Source: Sphingosinicella sp.
GTDB lineage: Bacteria; Pseudomonadota; Alphaproteobacteria; Sphingomonadales; Sphingomonadaceae
Assembly: GCF_013911755.1 (NCBI RefSeq)
Contig: NZ_JACESP010000001.1
Location: 271,420-335,419, forward strand
DNA: 64,000 nt
Direction of reading: 5' to 3'
Positions 24,513-33,652 of this stretch are shown here, piece after piece. Under the pieces are notes generated by a model, which was not told where the DNA came from, searched no databases, and worked only from the letters and a program-made list of their open reading frames with translations. A program made the translations under genes and the position numbers. How positions within the stretch are numbered: the stretch's first letter is position 1; each line of letters opens with the position of its first letter.

Positions 24513-24857
24513 ATGAGCACCGCCACAATTTTCGGGCGCATCCGCGCGCGCATCGCCGCTGTCGAACGACGTCAGTGGGTCATCGGCAGCCTTTCGGTGC
24601 TGATGACCTTCATCATCATGTTCACGTTCCTGATCGAGAACCGCTTCGGCTACCTCCCGCCCGATCCGATCATCGCCTACTTCAAGAACTGGGAAGACGG
24701 CCGCTCGCGCGCTGATGCGCTCGCCGAGCAGGAGGAAGAGGAGCGGCTGATGCAGGAACAGGCGGACGCGATCGCCGCGCAGCTCGATATCAACGCGGAG
24801 AAGGCGGCGCCCGAGCCTGCCGCCCCCCCCGAAACCAAAGAGCCCGCAAGCGAATGA
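24513..24857 (+). CDS. Small single-pass membrane protein of unknown function upstream of ribD
   Basis: About 114 residues if started at ATG 24513 (a GTG at 24483 in the same frame is also possible; neither has a clear ribosome binding site). It has one hydrophobic helix (about residues 24-42, VIGSLSVLMTFIIMFTFLIE) and then an acidic, Glu/Gln/Ala-rich, probably coiled region and a Pro/Glu-rich tail. YFKNWEDGRSRAD may be a conserved block. It overlaps ribD by 4 bases, so it is translated together with it. I do not recognise the family. Similar small membrane genes before ribD could be a sphingomonad feature. Confidence 0.65.
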   Translation: MSTATIFGRIRARIAAVERRQWVIGSLSVLMTFIIMFTFLIENRFGYLPPDPIIAYFKNWEDGRSRADALAEQEEEERLMQEQADAIAAQLDINAEKAAPEPAAPPETKEPASE

Positions 24858-25846
24858 ACGAGGCGGCGCGGCTGATGGATGCCGCTATCCGCTTGTCGCT
24901 CCGCGGTCTCGGCCGGACCGCACCCAATCCCAATGTCGGCTGCCTCGTCGTGAAGAACGGCGTGGTGATCGCGCGCGGCTGGACGCAGCCGGGCGGGCGC
25001 CCCCATGCCGAAGCCGTGGCGCTGGAGGCCGCGGGTGCGGGGGCCGAGGGCGCCGAACTTTATGTCAGCCTCGAACCTTGCGCGCATGTCAGCGTGCGGG
25101 GCCCGGCCTGTGCCGATCTCGTTGCCGCGTCAGGTGTTGCCAGCGTTCACGTCGCCGTGCTCGATCCCGATCCGCGCACGGCCGGGCAGGGGGTCGCGCG
25201 TCTCCAGGCCGCGGGAATTTCCGTCACGGTCGGCACCGGCGAGGCGGCGGCGCGCGCGGCGATGGCGGGATTTTTCTCCCGGATGGAGCGTGGCCGTCCC
25301 CGGATCACGCTCAAACTCGCCATGTCGATCGACGGGCGCGTGTCGATGCCCGGCGGCGAGAGCCAGTGGATCACGGGCCCCGAGGCGCGCGCCCATGTTC
25401 ATCTCGAGCGCGCGCTTGCGGACGTGATCGTCGTCGGGCGCGGTACGCTCGAAGCCGACGATCCTTCGCTCGATGTGCGCTTGCCGCGGCTGGAGGATCG
25501 CAGCCCGCGCCCCGCGGTGCTCAGTGCGACGCTCGATGCCATTCCGGCATCGGCAAGGCTCGCAGCGCGTGATGCGCTGCTGCTGGCGTCGACCGACGAT
25601 CTTTGCGGGCTCGCCGTCAACGACGTGTTCGTGGAGGGCGGCCCAGCAACCGCGAGCACGCTGCTCGCCGCCGATCTCGTCGACCGGATGCTCGTCTACC
25701 GCGCCCCCATCGTGATCGGCGACGGCGCGCCCGGCGCAGGGCGAATCGCGCTCGAACGGCTGGCCGATGCGCACGGCCGTTGGCGGCTCACCGAAACGCG
25801 CACGTTCGGCAACGACCGACTCGAAGTCTACGCGCGGACGCGCTAA
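24854..25846 (+). CDS. ribD: Bifunctional riboflavin deaminase/reductase RibD
   Basis: A 330-residue enzyme performing the second and third steps from GTP to riboflavin. The deaminase domain (1-145) has the zinc motif HAEAVAL and SLEPCAH...C; the spacing HVSVRGPAC replaces the more usual HHGRTPPC, but both Cys and His are kept. The reductase domain (about 148-330) has ITLKLAMSIDGRVSM, WITGPEARAHVH and FVEGGPATASTLL. The start overlaps the small membrane gene by 4 bases. ribE follows after 9 bases. No FMN riboswitch is visible upstream of the run. Confidence 0.95.
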   Translation: MNEAARLMDAAIRLSLRGLGRTAPNPNVGCLVVKNGVVIARGWTQPGGRPHAEAVALEAAGAGAEGAELYVSLEPCAHVSVRGPACADLVAASGVASVHVAVLDPDPRTAGQGVARLQAAGISVTVGTGEAAARAAMAGFFSRMERGRPRITLKLAMSIDGRVSMPGGESQWITGPEARAHVHLERALADVIVVGRGTLEADDPSLDVRLPRLEDRSPRPAVLSATLDAIPASARLAARDALLLASTDDLCGLAVNDVFVEGGPATASTLLAADLVDRMLVYRAPIVIGDGAPGAGRIALERLADAHGRWRLTETRTFGNDRLEVYARTR

Positions 25847-25855
25847 AGGGGCGCC

Positions 25856-26458
25856 ATGTTCACCGGGATCATCACCGACATCGGCACCGTCACCCGCGTT
25901 GAAGCGCGCGGCGACACGCGGCTTACGATTGCTTGCGGCTACGACATGGCGGGCGTCGATATGGGCGCCTCCATCGCCTGTGCGGGCGTCTGCCTTACCG
26001 TGGTGGACAAGGGGGCAGACTGGTTCGCGGTCGACGTGTCTGCTGAAACCCTGTCGAAAACCGCCGCGTCGCGCTGGCAACAGGGCGCCAGGCTCAACCT
26101 TGAGCGTGCGCTGAAGGTTGGCGACGAGCTCGGCGGCCATATCGTCACCGGCCATGTCGATGCGGTCGGCCGCGTCGAATCGGTGGAAGCGGTGGGCGAC
26201 AGCCACGCGTTCCGCATCTCTGCGCCCAAAAGTGTCGCCCCGTTCATCGCGCCGAAGGGCTCGGTGGCGCTCGATGGCGTCTCGCTCACCGTGAACACGG
26301 TGGAAGACAGGGCCGGCGGGGTCATCCTGTCGTTCAACCTCATCCCGCACAGCGCGGCGCACACCACGTTCGGCGATGCCGGCGCGGGAGACGCGGTGAA
26401 CATCGAGATTGATGTGCTCGCGCGCTATATCGGCCGGATGCGCGACGTCGCGGCCTGA
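25856..26458 (+). CDS. ribE: Riboflavin synthase alpha chain
   Basis: A 200-residue enzyme with two lumazine-binding repeats. It begins MFTGIITDIGTV, the conserved start of the family, and repeats the barrel pattern with GDELGGHIVTGHVDAVG at the start of the second half and DGVSLTVN later. It dismutates two 6,7-dimethyl-8-ribityllumazine molecules into riboflavin and the pyrimidine precursor. It lies between ribD and the HTH-ribBX gene in a plus-strand riboflavin run. A 59-base gap with an inverted repeat separates it from ribBX. Confidence 0.96.
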   Translation: MFTGIITDIGTVTRVEARGDTRLTIACGYDMAGVDMGASIACAGVCLTVVDKGADWFAVDVSAETLSKTAASRWQQGARLNLERALKVGDELGGHIVTGHVDAVGRVESVEAVGDSHAFRISAPKSVAPFIAPKGSVALDGVSLTVNTVEDRAGGVILSFNLIPHSAAHTTFGDAGAGDAVNIEIDVLARYIGRMRDVAA

Positions 26459-26486
26459 CACGACCCTGTGACAAATATGGATTGCG

Positions 26487-26504
26487 ATCACATCGTAGTG
26501 TGAT
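26487..26504. promoter_or_regulatory. Inverted repeat, candidate operator for HTH-RibBX
   Basis: ATCACA-N6-TGTGAT lies 13 bases before the ribBX ATG, inside the ribE-ribBX gap. A further TGTGA half site occurs at 26467-26471. The position over the ribosome binding region, and the XRE-like domain fused to the protein encoded just downstream, suggest autoregulation. This is inference. Confidence 0.5.
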
Positions 26505-26517
26505 ACGCTGCCATCCT

Positions 26518-27789
26518 ATGAGCCAGATCCTGATCGAAACGATTCGCGGCCTCGTCTCCAAGGGTGACGTGTCCCGCTCCGGCCTCGCCCGCGCGGCGGG
26601 GCTTCACGCCAACACGCTCCGCGACATCGATTCGCCCGAGTGGAATCCGACGGCTGAAACGCTCCGCAAGCTGGAGCTGTACATGGCCTCGAACAGCGAC
26701 CGCCCTGCGCTTGTTCCGATCGAGGAGATCATCGAGGAGGCGCGCAACGGCCGCATGTTCATCCTCGTCGACGACGAGGACCGCGAGAATGAGGGCGACC
26801 TCATCATCCCCGCGCAGATGGCGACGCCCGACGCGATCAACTTCATGGCGACGCACGGCCGCGGCCTGATCTGCCTTGCGATGACGAAAGCGCGCGTCGA
26901 TCAGCTCGGCCTCGGCCTGATGAGCCGCCAGAACGGCACGCGGCACGAAACCGCCTTCACCGTATCGATCGAGGCGCGGCAGGGCGTCACCACCGGGATT
27001 TCCGCTGCGGATCGCGCGAGAACGGTCGCGGTCGCCATCGATTCCGCGCGCGGTTCCGACGATATCGTGACGCCGGGCCACGTCTTCCCGCTCGTTGCGC
27101 GCGACGGCGGCGTGCTCGTGCGCACCGGCCATACCGAAGCGGCCGTGGATGTCGCCCGCCTCGCCGGGCTCAATCCCTCGGGCGTGATCTGCGAGATCAT
27201 GAAAGACGATGGCACAATGGCGCGCATGGACGATCTCGTCCCGTTCGCGCGCCTGCACGGCCTCAAGATGGGGACGATCCGCGATCTCATCGCCTATCGC
27301 CGCCGCCACGATCATCTCGTCGAGTGCGTCGCGCAGGCGCCGTTCACGTCGGATTACGGCGGGGATTGGCGGGTGCTGTCCTATCGAAACAAGATCGACG
27401 GATCGGTCAATGTCGTGCTCCAGAAGGGCAAGGTCAGCGCCGACGAGGCGACCCTCGTGCGTATGCACGGGCTTTCCATCTTTTCGGACGTGCTCGGTCA
27501 GCCCGGTCCGCGCAAGCGGATCCTGCAGCGCTCGATGGAGGAGATCGGACGTCTCGGCTCAGGGGTCATCGTGTTGCTCACGGGCTCGGGTACGGACGGT
27601 CTGACGCGCGAAATTGCGGGTGAACGCGGCGAGGACATGGATTTGCGTTCCTACGGCATCGGCGCGCAGATTCTCGCCGATCTCGGGATTCACGACATGA
27701 TCCTGCTCACCAATTCGCATCGCAACATCGTTGCGATCGAGGGTTACGGCATCAATGTCGTCGGCGAACGGCCCATTCCCACCAACTGA
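26518..27789 (+). CDS. ribB: HTH-fused DHBP synthase with degenerate GTP cyclohydrolase II domain (RibBX type)
   Basis: A 423-residue protein with three parts. Residues 1-56 form an XRE-like helix-turn-helix ([20 protein letters not shown]). Residues 64-265 are 3,4-dihydroxy-2-butanone-4-phosphate synthase with [11 protein letters not shown] (85-95), TPGHVFPL and [10 protein letters not shown] intact. Residues 270-423 resemble GTP cyclohydrolase II, but the three zinc Cys of the family are absent: the stretch [14 protein letters not shown] stands where the Cys-rich loop should be. The last domain is therefore probably inactive, as in RibBX proteins, and a separate ribA is expected elsewhere. 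ATG 26518 has no strong Shine-Dalgarno. A start at ATG 26683 would drop the HTH, but the HTH is well formed. Confidence 0.9.
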   Translation: MSQILIETIRGLVSKGDVSRSGLARAAGLHANTLRDIDSPEWNPTAETLRKLELYMASNSDRPALVPIEEIIEEARNGRMFILVDDEDRENEGDLIIPAQMATPDAINFMATHGRGLICLAMTKARVDQLGLGLMSRQNGTRHETAFTVSIEARQGVTTGISAADRARTVAVAIDSARGSDDIVTPGHVFPLVARDGGVLVRTGHTEAAVDVARLAGLNPSGVICEIMKDDGTMARMDDLVPFARLHGLKMGTIRDLIAYRRRHDHLVECVAQAPFTSDYGGDWRVLSYRNKIDGSVNVVLQKGKVSADEATLVRMHGLSIFSDVLGQPGPRKRILQRSMEEIGRLGSGVIVLLTGSGTDGLTREIAGERGEDMDLRSYGIGAQILADLGIHDMILLTNSHRNIVAIEGYGINVVGERPIPTN

Positions 27790-27808
27790 GATTACGGAAA
27801 GGCCGTTC

Positions 27809-28228
27809 ATGGCACGCGTCCTCATCGTCGAAGCCCGTTTCTATGCGCACCTCAACGACATGCTGCTCGCCGGCGCACGCGCCGCGCTTGAGGATGCGGG
27901 GCACAGCCACGAGACGATCACCGTCCCCGGCGCGCTCGAAATCCCGGGCGCCATCGCGCTTGCGGCGGAATCCGGCCGCTATGACGCGTTCGTCGGCATC
28001 GGCGTCGTCATTCGCGGCGAGACCTATCATTTCGAGATCGTGGCGGGCGAAAGCGCGCGCGGGCTGATGGCGCTGACGATGGATGGCCTTGCTGTCGGCA
28101 ACGGCATCCTCACGGTGGAAGATGAAGCGCAGGCGCTTGTGCGCGCCGATCCGAAACAAAAAGACAAGGGGGGCGAAGCGGCGAAGGCGGCACTTGCTCT
28201 CCTCGATCTCAAGAGCCGTTTCGCCTGA
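27809..28228 (+). CDS. ribH: 6,7-Dimethyl-8-ribityllumazine synthase
   Basis: A 139-residue lumazine synthase, which condenses the butanone phosphate made by RibB with the ribitylaminopyrimidine made by RibD. Family marks are [18 protein letters not shown], the [14 protein letters not shown] loop and [18 protein letters not shown]. It assembles into pentamers or larger shells. GGAAAGG precedes the ATG. It lies 19 bases after ribBX and 49 bases before nusB, the common ribH-nusB order. Confidence 0.96.
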   Translation: MARVLIVEARFYAHLNDMLLAGARAALEDAGHSHETITVPGALEIPGAIALAAESGRYDAFVGIGVVIRGETYHFEIVAGESARGLMALTMDGLAVGNGILTVEDEAQALVRADPKQKDKGGEAAKAALALLDLKSRFA

Positions 28229-28277
28229 CGCGTCTTTGGCGCTTGGGTTTCGAGGGCGGCGGCTCTACATAGCCGCC

Positions 28278-28751
28278 ATGTCCTCCAAGACCTCATCCCC
28301 CAAGACGAAAACACAACGACCATCGCGCGCGACTGCGCGTCTCGCCGCCGTTCAGGCGCTCTATCAGCGCGAGATGTCGGGCGATCCGATCCCGAAGCTG
28401 CTGCGCGAATTCCATGAACACCGCCTCGGCCGCACCCTCGAGGATACAGCCTTCGCGCCTGCGGACGCGGACTTCTTCGACGATCTCGTTTCCGGCGTGG
28501 CCGCGCGCGAGGCGGAGATCGACGAACGCATTGCCGGCGCACTCGCCGAAGGCTGGACGCTTGATCGCCTCGACCGGCCGATGCGACAGATTCTGCGCTG
28601 CGGCGTCTATGAACTCGTCGCCCGTCTCGACGTGCCGCGGGCGGCGGCAATCAGCGAATATGTCGATGTCGCGAAAGCGTTTTACGAAGCGCGCGAGGCG
28701 GGTTTCGTTAACGGCCTGCTCGATCGTATCGCGAAGGACGTGCGCGAGTAG
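28278..28751 (+). CDS. nusB: Transcription antitermination factor NusB
   Basis: A 157-residue all-helical NusB protein that binds boxA RNA with NusE in rRNA antitermination. It has a basic N-terminus, ATARLAAVQALYQREMSG, the WTLDRLDRPMRQILRCGVYEL block and SEYVDVAKAFYEAREAGFVNGLLD, all typical. The ATG at 28278 gives the usual start; upstream sequence in this frame is the end of ribH in another frame. The 83-base palindromic repeat begins 5 bases after the stop and separates it from thiL. Confidence 0.96.
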   Translation: MSSKTSSPKTKTQRPSRATARLAAVQALYQREMSGDPIPKLLREFHEHRLGRTLEDTAFAPADADFFDDLVSGVAAREAEIDERIAGALAEGWTLDRLDRPMRQILRCGVYELVARLDVPRAAAISEYVDVAKAFYEAREAGFVNGLLDRIAKDVRE

Positions 28752-28756
28752 AGAGT

Positions 28757-28839
28757 TTGTGCGTCCCTCGACTTCGCTTGGGATGAAAAACCTTTCTACT
28801 CCACGATCATCATCCCGAGCGAAGTCGAGGGACGCACAA
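28757..28839. repeat. Palindromic intergenic repeat between nusB and thiL
   Basis: Two 30-base arms (28757-28786 and 28810-28839) are inverted copies with one mismatch, separated by 23 bases. The arms carry GTCCCTCGACTTCGCT, a sequence I associate with dispersed intergenic repeats of sphingomonads. The RNA would form a very stable hairpin between the nusB stop and the thiL ribosome binding site (GGAG at 28845-28848). It may be a non-autonomous mobile element and may act as a terminator or processing site. Confidence 0.85.
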
Positions 28840-28854
28840 GAAGCTGGAGCAGTG

Positions 28855-29811
28855 ATGCGCGAAGGCGAGATCATCGAGCGGCTGCTGCGTCCGATTGCGA
28901 CGCACTCCGCAGCACGCGGCCTTGCGGACGACGCGGCGGTGTGGTCGCCCCCGATGGGCCGCGAACTCGTGCTCACGCACGACGTGATCGCCGAAGGCGT
29001 CCACTATCTCGGCACCGACGACCCTTCCGACATTGCGTGGAAGCTCGTCGCGGTGAATCTTTCCGATCTCGCCGCGAAAGGTGCGGAGCCCGCAGGCGTG
29101 CTCATCGGCCTTGGCCTTGCGCAGCCTGACGATGCCTGGCTCGAACGCTTCGCATCGGGCCTCGCCCGTGTGCTTGCCGAACACAGAACCGCGCTCTTCG
29201 GAGGCGACACGACGACCGGCGCCGCATCCGCCGTTCTCGGCTGCACAGCGATCGGACATGTGCCGCGCGGGCAATCGCTGTCGCGAACGGGCGCGCGGCC
29301 GGGCGACGACCTTTATGTCACCGGCACGATTGGCGACGCCGGACTCGGTCTTGCCATCGCGCGCGGCGAAGCGGCACCCGATCCTGCGTTACTCCGTCGC
29401 TACCGCTTGCCCGCCCCACGTCTTGCGATGGGGCAGGGCCTCGCGGCCGCGGGCGCGCACGCGGCGATGGATGTGTCGGACGGTCTCCTCATCGATGCCT
29501 CGCGTATGGCGAAGGCGTCGGGCGTGCGTGTCGAGATCACGCTTACCGACGTCCCCCTCTCGGAAGCCGCCGCCGCGCGCCTTGCTCCGGGCGATACGGG
29601 ACGCCTCGCTGCGGCGACCGCAGGCGACGATTACGAACTCCTGATCGCCGCGCCGCCGGAAAGTCGCGCCGCGCTCTTAACGCTTTCAGAAGCCGCACGG
29701 CTTAGGCTCACGCGCGTCGGCCGCGTTTCGGCCGGCGAGGGGTTTTCGGTGATCGGCGAGGGCGGCGCGCCCGTGCCGGTTCCGCGTTTGGGGTACGAGC
29801 ATGGGGCATGA
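28855..29811 (+). CDS. thiL: Thiamine-monophosphate kinase
   Basis: A 318-residue ThiL of the AIR synthase-like kinase family, converting thiamine phosphate to the active diphosphate. Recognisable stretches are GLADDAAVW, LTHDVIAEGVHYL, WKLVAVNLSDLAAKGA, FGGDTTTG and MDVSDGLLIDASRMA, with AGDDYELL near the end. The frame is open from 28414, but ATG 28855 has GGAG six bases upstream and is the family start. It is separated from nusB only by the palindromic repeat and overlaps the next gene by 11 bases. Confidence 0.95.
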   Translation: MREGEIIERLLRPIATHSAARGLADDAAVWSPPMGRELVLTHDVIAEGVHYLGTDDPSDIAWKLVAVNLSDLAAKGAEPAGVLIGLGLAQPDDAWLERFASGLARVLAEHRTALFGGDTTTGAASAVLGCTAIGHVPRGQSLSRTGARPGDDLYVTGTIGDAGLGLAIARGEAAPDPALLRRYRLPAPRLAMGQGLAAAGAHAAMDVSDGLLIDASRMAKASGVRVEITLTDVPLSEAAAARLAPGDTGRLAAATAGDDYELLIAAPPESRAALLTLSEAARLRLTRVGRVSAGEGFSVIGEGGAPVPVPRLGYEHGA

Positions 29812-30235
29812 AGCGCGGCAGGGAAGGCGGACGCTGCATGCGGGTCTCGCCGGCGTACTGCTCGGCGTGCTCGTCACCGCGAGCGTGCTTAGCGGTGAGA
29901 CCTTTCGCCGGCAAACGGCGGACGCCTCCGATATCGCCTATGTCCCCGTCGAACGCATGACTCTGCCGGTTATGGGCGCATCCGGCCCGCAGAGCTACGT
30001 CGTTGTCGCCTTCACGCTGGAGGTGCCGCGCACCCGCCGCGCGTGGGTTCGCAAGCGGGTGCCTGCGGTGCGCCACGCGGTGAATGAGGCGGCGTGGCAG
30101 TCCAGTCTCGTCGCCGAAAGTGCCGACCGGCTCGACATTGAAGCGATGCGCGCGGCGCTGCTCGTGGCGGCCCGCTCAGCGCTCGGCCCGTCCAATGTCC
30201 GACAGGTCCGCATTCTGACGGCGGTTCCTGTCTGA
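29801..30235 (+). CDS. Small membrane-anchored periplasmic protein, unknown function
   Basis: A 144-residue protein with a basic N-terminus and one hydrophobic segment (about residues 13-31, LAGVLLGVLVTASVLSG), which could be an uncleaved signal anchor. The remaining part has YVVVAFTLEVPRTRRAW, then a predicted helical stretch and VRQVRILTAVPV at the end. The general shape recalls the periplasmic domain of FliL-like proteins, but I would not assign that. It overlaps thiL by 11 bases, which makes it likely co-translated. No flagellar genes are nearby. Confidence 0.65.
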   Translation: MGHEARQGRRTLHAGLAGVLLGVLVTASVLSGETFRRQTADASDIAYVPVERMTLPVMGASGPQSYVVVAFTLEVPRTRRAWVRKRVPAVRHAVNEAAWQSSLVAESADRLDIEAMRAALLVAARSALGPSNVRQVRILTAVPV

Positions 30236-30357
30236 AATCCGTAGCTTGCCTGTTGCCATTCCATTTGCAATGCTCCGCCCCGACATAAAGTCAAACTTGG
30301 GGAAACGCGCCTGCCTGCCCGGCAAGGGCGGGTAAGGCGAGCAGCAGGGGTTCGTTC

Positions 30358-32445
30358 ATGGACGTTGTTGTTGTCGCCATATTGTGCGGCCTCGCGGCCG
30401 TGCTCTACGGCATTGTCACCACGAAGAGCGTAACAAGCGCCTCACCGGGCAATGCCAAGATGCAGGAAATCGCGGGCGCCATTCAGGAAGGCGCGGCCGC
30501 CTATCTCGGCCGCCAGTATCGCACCATCGCCGTCGTCGGCGTCGTCGTTGCGGCGCTCGTCGGTTATTTCCTGGGAGTCACGTCGGCCATCGGCTTCGTG
30601 CTCGGCGCCGTGCTTTCGGGGCTCACCGGGTTCATCGGCATGAACATCTCCGTCCGCGCCAACGTGCGCACGGCGGAGGCTGCGCGCGCCGGGCTCCAGC
30701 AGGGTCTCACGATGGCGTTCCGCGCCGGTGCGGTGACGGGTCTGCTCGTGGCGGGCCTCGCGCTCCTCGCGATCGCCGGCTTCTTCTACTATCTCGTCAA
30801 CATGGCGGGGAATGCGCCCGATAGCCGCCTCGTCATCGATGCGCTCGTCGCGCTCGCATTCGGCGCCTCGCTGATCTCGATCTTCGCGCGTCTCGGCGGC
30901 GGCATCTTCACCAAGGCTGCCGACGTCGGCGCCGACCTCGTCGGCAAGGTCGAAGCGGGCATCCCCGAGGACGACCCCCGCAACCCCGCGGTCATCGCGG
31001 ACAACGTCGGTGACAACGTCGGCGATTGCGCCGGCATGGCGGCCGACCTTTTCGAAACCTATGTCGTCACTGTCGGCGCCACGATGGTGCTGACTGCGCT
31101 TCTGGTCGGAACGGCTGCTGGCGATGCGCTCTACGGCCTCATGGGTCTGCCGCTCATCATCGGCGGCGTGTGCATCATCACCTCGATCATCGGCACGTTC
31201 TTCGTTCGCCTCGGTAAATCGCAGAACATCATGGGTGCGATGTACAAAGGCTTCGCGGTGTCGGCGATTCTTGCGATCCCGGCGCTCTGGTACGTCACCG
31301 GCATGGCGCTCGGCGGCATGGAGACGGAGATCGGCGGCCTCACCGGCCGTGCGCTCTTCTACTGCATGTTGATCGGCCTTGCCGTCACCGGCCTCATCGT
31401 CTGGATCACCGAGTATTATACGGGCACGAACTACCGCCCGGTGCGCTCGATCGCGAAGGCGTCGGAAACCGGTCACGGCACGAACGTCATCCAGGGTCTC
31501 GCCATCAGCCTTGAAGCGACCGCGCTGCCCACGCTCGTCATCTGCGCGGGTATGCTCGGCAGCTTCGCGCTCGCTGGTTACATCGGCATCGCCTTTGCGG
31601 CGACGGCGATGCTGGCGCTCGCGGGTATGGTTGTGGCGCTCGACGCTTACGGTCCTGTCACGGACAATGCGGGCGGCATCGCCGAAATGGCCGGCCTCGA
31701 CAAGGACGTGCGCCAGCGCACGGACGCGCTCGACGCCGTCGGCAACACCACCAAGGCAGTCACCAAGGGCTACGCGATCGGTTCGGCAGGCCTTGCCGCG
31801 TTGGTGCTGTTCGGTGCCTACACGGCCGACCTCAACACCTTCTTCGGGGACGTTCAGGTCGATTTCGCTCTGTCCAACCCTTATGTTGTGGTCGGCCTCC
31901 TGCTCGGCGCGCTGCTCCCGTATCTCTTCGGTGCGATGGGCATGACCGCCGTGGGCCGCGCGGCGGGCGACGTGGTGAAGGACGTGCGCGACCAGTTCGC
32001 CACCAACAAGGGCATTATGGAGGGCACCAGCCGTCCGGATTATGCCCGCACGGTGGACCTGGTCACCAAGGCGGCGATCAAGGAGATGATCATCCCCTCG
32101 CTGCTGCCGGTGCTGGCGCCGATCGTCGTGTATTTCGTGATTACCGCCATCGCGGGTCAGGCGCAGGGCTTCGCCGCCCTCGGCGCGTTGCTCCTCGGCG
32201 TCATCGTCTCGGGTCTCTTCGTGGCGCTCTCAATGACTTCCGGCGGCGGCGCGTGGGATAACGCCAAGAAGTATATTGAAGACGGCAATCACGGCGGCAA
32301 GGGCTCCGAGGCTCACAAGGCCGCGGTCACCGGCGACACTGTGGGCGACCCGTACAAGGATACGGCGGGCCCGGCGGTGAACCCGATGATCAAGATCACC
32401 AACATCGTGGCGCTGCTCCTCCTCGCGAGCCTCGCCGCGCACTGA
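30358..32445 (+). CDS. hppA: K+-independent H+-translocating membrane pyrophosphatase
   Basis: A 695-residue polytopic inner membrane pump that couples pyrophosphate hydrolysis to proton export. Pyrophosphate-binding Asp-rich motifs are clear: [35 protein letters not shown] and [18 protein letters not shown], with [17 protein letters not shown] near the C-terminus. In [19 protein letters not shown] a Lys stands where K+-dependent enzymes have Ala, which marks the K+-independent proton-pumping class. The gene is alone, with a 122-base upstream region and a strong terminator after it. Confidence 0.97.
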   Translation: MDVVVVAILCGLAAVLYGIVTTKSVTSASPGNAKMQEIAGAIQEGAAAYLGRQYRTIAVVGVVVAALVGYFLGVTSAIGFVLGAVLSGLTGFIGMNISVRANVRTAEAARAGLQQGLTMAFRAGAVTGLLVAGLALLAIAGFFYYLVNMAGNAPDSRLVIDALVALAFGASLISIFARLGGGIFTKAADVGADLVGKVEAGIPEDDPRNPAVIADNVGDNVGDCAGMAADLFETYVVTVGATMVLTALLVGTAAGDALYGLMGLPLIIGGVCIITSIIGTFFVRLGKSQNIMGAMYKGFAVSAILAIPALWYVTGMALGGMETEIGGLTGRALFYCMLIGLAVTGLIVWITEYYTGTNYRPVRSIAKASETGHGTNVIQGLAISLEATALPTLVICAGMLGSFALAGYIGIAFAATAMLALAGMVVALDAYGPVTDNAGGIAEMAGLDKDVRQRTDALDAVGNTTKAVTKGYAIGSAGLAALVLFGAYTADLNTFFGDVQVDFALSNPYVVVGLLLGALLPYLFGAMGMTAVGRAAGDVVKDVRDQFATNKGIMEGTSRPDYARTVDLVTKAAIKEMIIPSLLPVLAPIVVYFVITAIAGQAQGFAALGALLLGVIVSGLFVALSMTSGGGAWDNAKKYIEDGNHGGKGSEAHKAAVTGDTVGDPYKDTAGPAVNPMIKITNIVALLLLASLAAH

Positions 32446-32466
32446 TCTGCGCATCTGCGCGAAAAA

Positions 32467-32502
32467 AGCCCCGCCGGAGCGATCCGGCGGGGCTCTTTTT
32501 TT
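32467..32502. terminator. Strong bidirectional rho-independent terminator
   Basis: A 12-base perfect stem AGCCCCGCCGGA/TCCGGCGGGGCT with a 4-base loop is followed by CTTTTTTT on the plus strand and preceded by a run of six A, which gives T's on the minus strand. It lies between the convergent hppA and bamE genes and serves both. Confidence 0.95.
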
Positions 32503-32524
32503 GCCCCTGGACGGGAAGGGTGGT

Positions 32525-32983
32525 TTATTGATCCCGGCTCGGGCCGGGGGCTACGGCGCCGACGGCACCGATGTTGCCGAAGATGTCCTCGAAGAAACCC
32601 GAGTCGCGGCCGTAAACCGGCGTCTTGTCGCCCGACGGTATCACTTGAACGATCTGGTCGAGCGTCTGGTCGCGGCTGACGCCGGTCACATTGCCCGCGC
32701 TGTCGAAGGTGATCTTCAGCATGTCCTGCGACGTCGGCTTCGACGGGAGGAAGGCCAGCTGGCTCGTCGTGCGGGCGAGATAGTACCAGCTGTTCTCGTC
32801 CCACTTGGAAACGAAGGTCGGCCGGCCCAGTGTCTTTTCAACAGAGGCGCGGTTGTCCACGCCCGGCGAGATCGCGGCGATCAGCTCCTGATCGGCAAGG
32901 AAGCCCTGCCGGTCGGTGATCCGCGTGCACGCGCCCAGCGCGACGACGATCGCAAGCGTTCCGACAACCCGTTTCACCGACAT
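32525..32983 (-). CDS. bamE: Outer membrane protein assembly factor BamE
   Basis: A 152-residue lipoprotein of the SmpA/OmlA family, part of the BAM complex that inserts beta-barrel proteins. Signal peptide with lipobox LGAC, then FLADQELIAAISPGVDNRASVEKTLGRPT and WYYLARTTSQLAF. The frame opens further upstream, but ATG 32983 has GGAG in front and begins the signal peptide. The C-terminal 50 residues are Gly/Pro-rich and beyond the core. It is divergent from the cytochrome bc1 chaperone gene across about 145 bases. Confidence 0.93.
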   Translation of the reverse strand: MSVKRVVGTLAIVVALGACTRITDRQGFLADQELIAAISPGVDNRASVEKTLGRPTFVSKWDENSWYYLARTTSQLAFLPSKPTSQDMLKITFDSAGNVTGVSRDQTLDQIVQVIPSGDKTPVYGRDSGFFEDIFGNIGAVGAVAPGPSRDQ

Positions 32984-33127
32984 GGACACTCCTGACCCTG
33001 GCCTGATCCTGGCGCGCTCCGCGCATTGACCTCGCGGCCTCGCCACTCAATATGCATGTTGCCGCGGCCCCGCAAGCTGGAGCCGTGCCTCTTCGTTAGC
33101 GCTTACAGGATGAAACGGGACTGAACC

Positions 33128-33652
33128 ATGTTGAAATGGCTGCAAAGGCGGAGTGCCGGGGCGGACGGAGAGGTGCGCGCGGCGGAGCTTTACGACGAGA
33201 TCGTCGCCGTTGCGCGCCGACCGGACTGGTATGTATCGGGCGGCGTGCCCGACACCGTCGACGGCCGTTTCGACATGGTCGTGCTGGCGCTGTCGTTGCT
33301 GCTCGTCCGGCTCGAACGCGATGCGGACGATGCGCGCGCGCGTGCGCTTTCCAGCCTGCTCATCGAGCGTTTCGTGGCGGATATGGACGGCAGCTTCCGT
33401 GAGATCGGCATCGGCGACATGGTGATCGGCAAGCACATGGGCCGCGCCATGCAGGCGCTCGGCGGCCGGCTCGGCAGCTACCGCGATGCCCTTGCCGCGG
33501 ATGCGGATTCCGCGCTGCTGCGCACGGCGCTCACCCGCAACGTGCTGCGCGGCGAGGATGTCGCAGCCGACCGGCTGGACTGGCTGGAGCTGAATGTGCG
33601 CGAGGAATGGGCGCGCTTCTCCGCGCGGCCGCTTTCGGAGTTTCTGGGATGA
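33128..33652 (+). CDS. Ubiquinol-cytochrome c chaperone family protein
   Basis: A 174-residue member of the CBP3/UQCC1 family, which in mitochondria assists cytochrome b synthesis and assembly of the bc1 complex. Typical parts are the helical AAELYDEIVAVARRPDWYVSGG opening, DTVDGRFDMVVLALSLLLVRL, and GIGDMVIGKHMGRAMQALGGRLGSY. It is restricted to alphaproteobacteria and mitochondria. Its stop overlaps the DUF177 gene start by 4 bases, a pairing conserved in alphaproteobacteria. The bc1 genes themselves are not in the window. Confidence 0.92.
   Translation: MLKWLQRRSAGADGEVRAAELYDEIVAVARRPDWYVSGGVPDTVDGRFDMVVLALSLLLVRLERDADDARARALSSLLIERFVADMDGSFREIGIGDMVIGKHMGRAMQALGGRLGSYRDALAADADSALLRTALTRNVLRGEDVAADRLDWLELNVREEWARFSARPLSEFLG

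Noticed and set aside
24458-24853. Possible FMN riboswitch before the riboflavin genes
   Set aside because: No RFN-element conserved boxes could be found upstream of ribD or in other gaps of the run.
25130-26491. 453-codon minus-strand frame across ribD and ribE
   Set aside because: Shadow of two well-supported genes, His/Arg-rich without domain signals.
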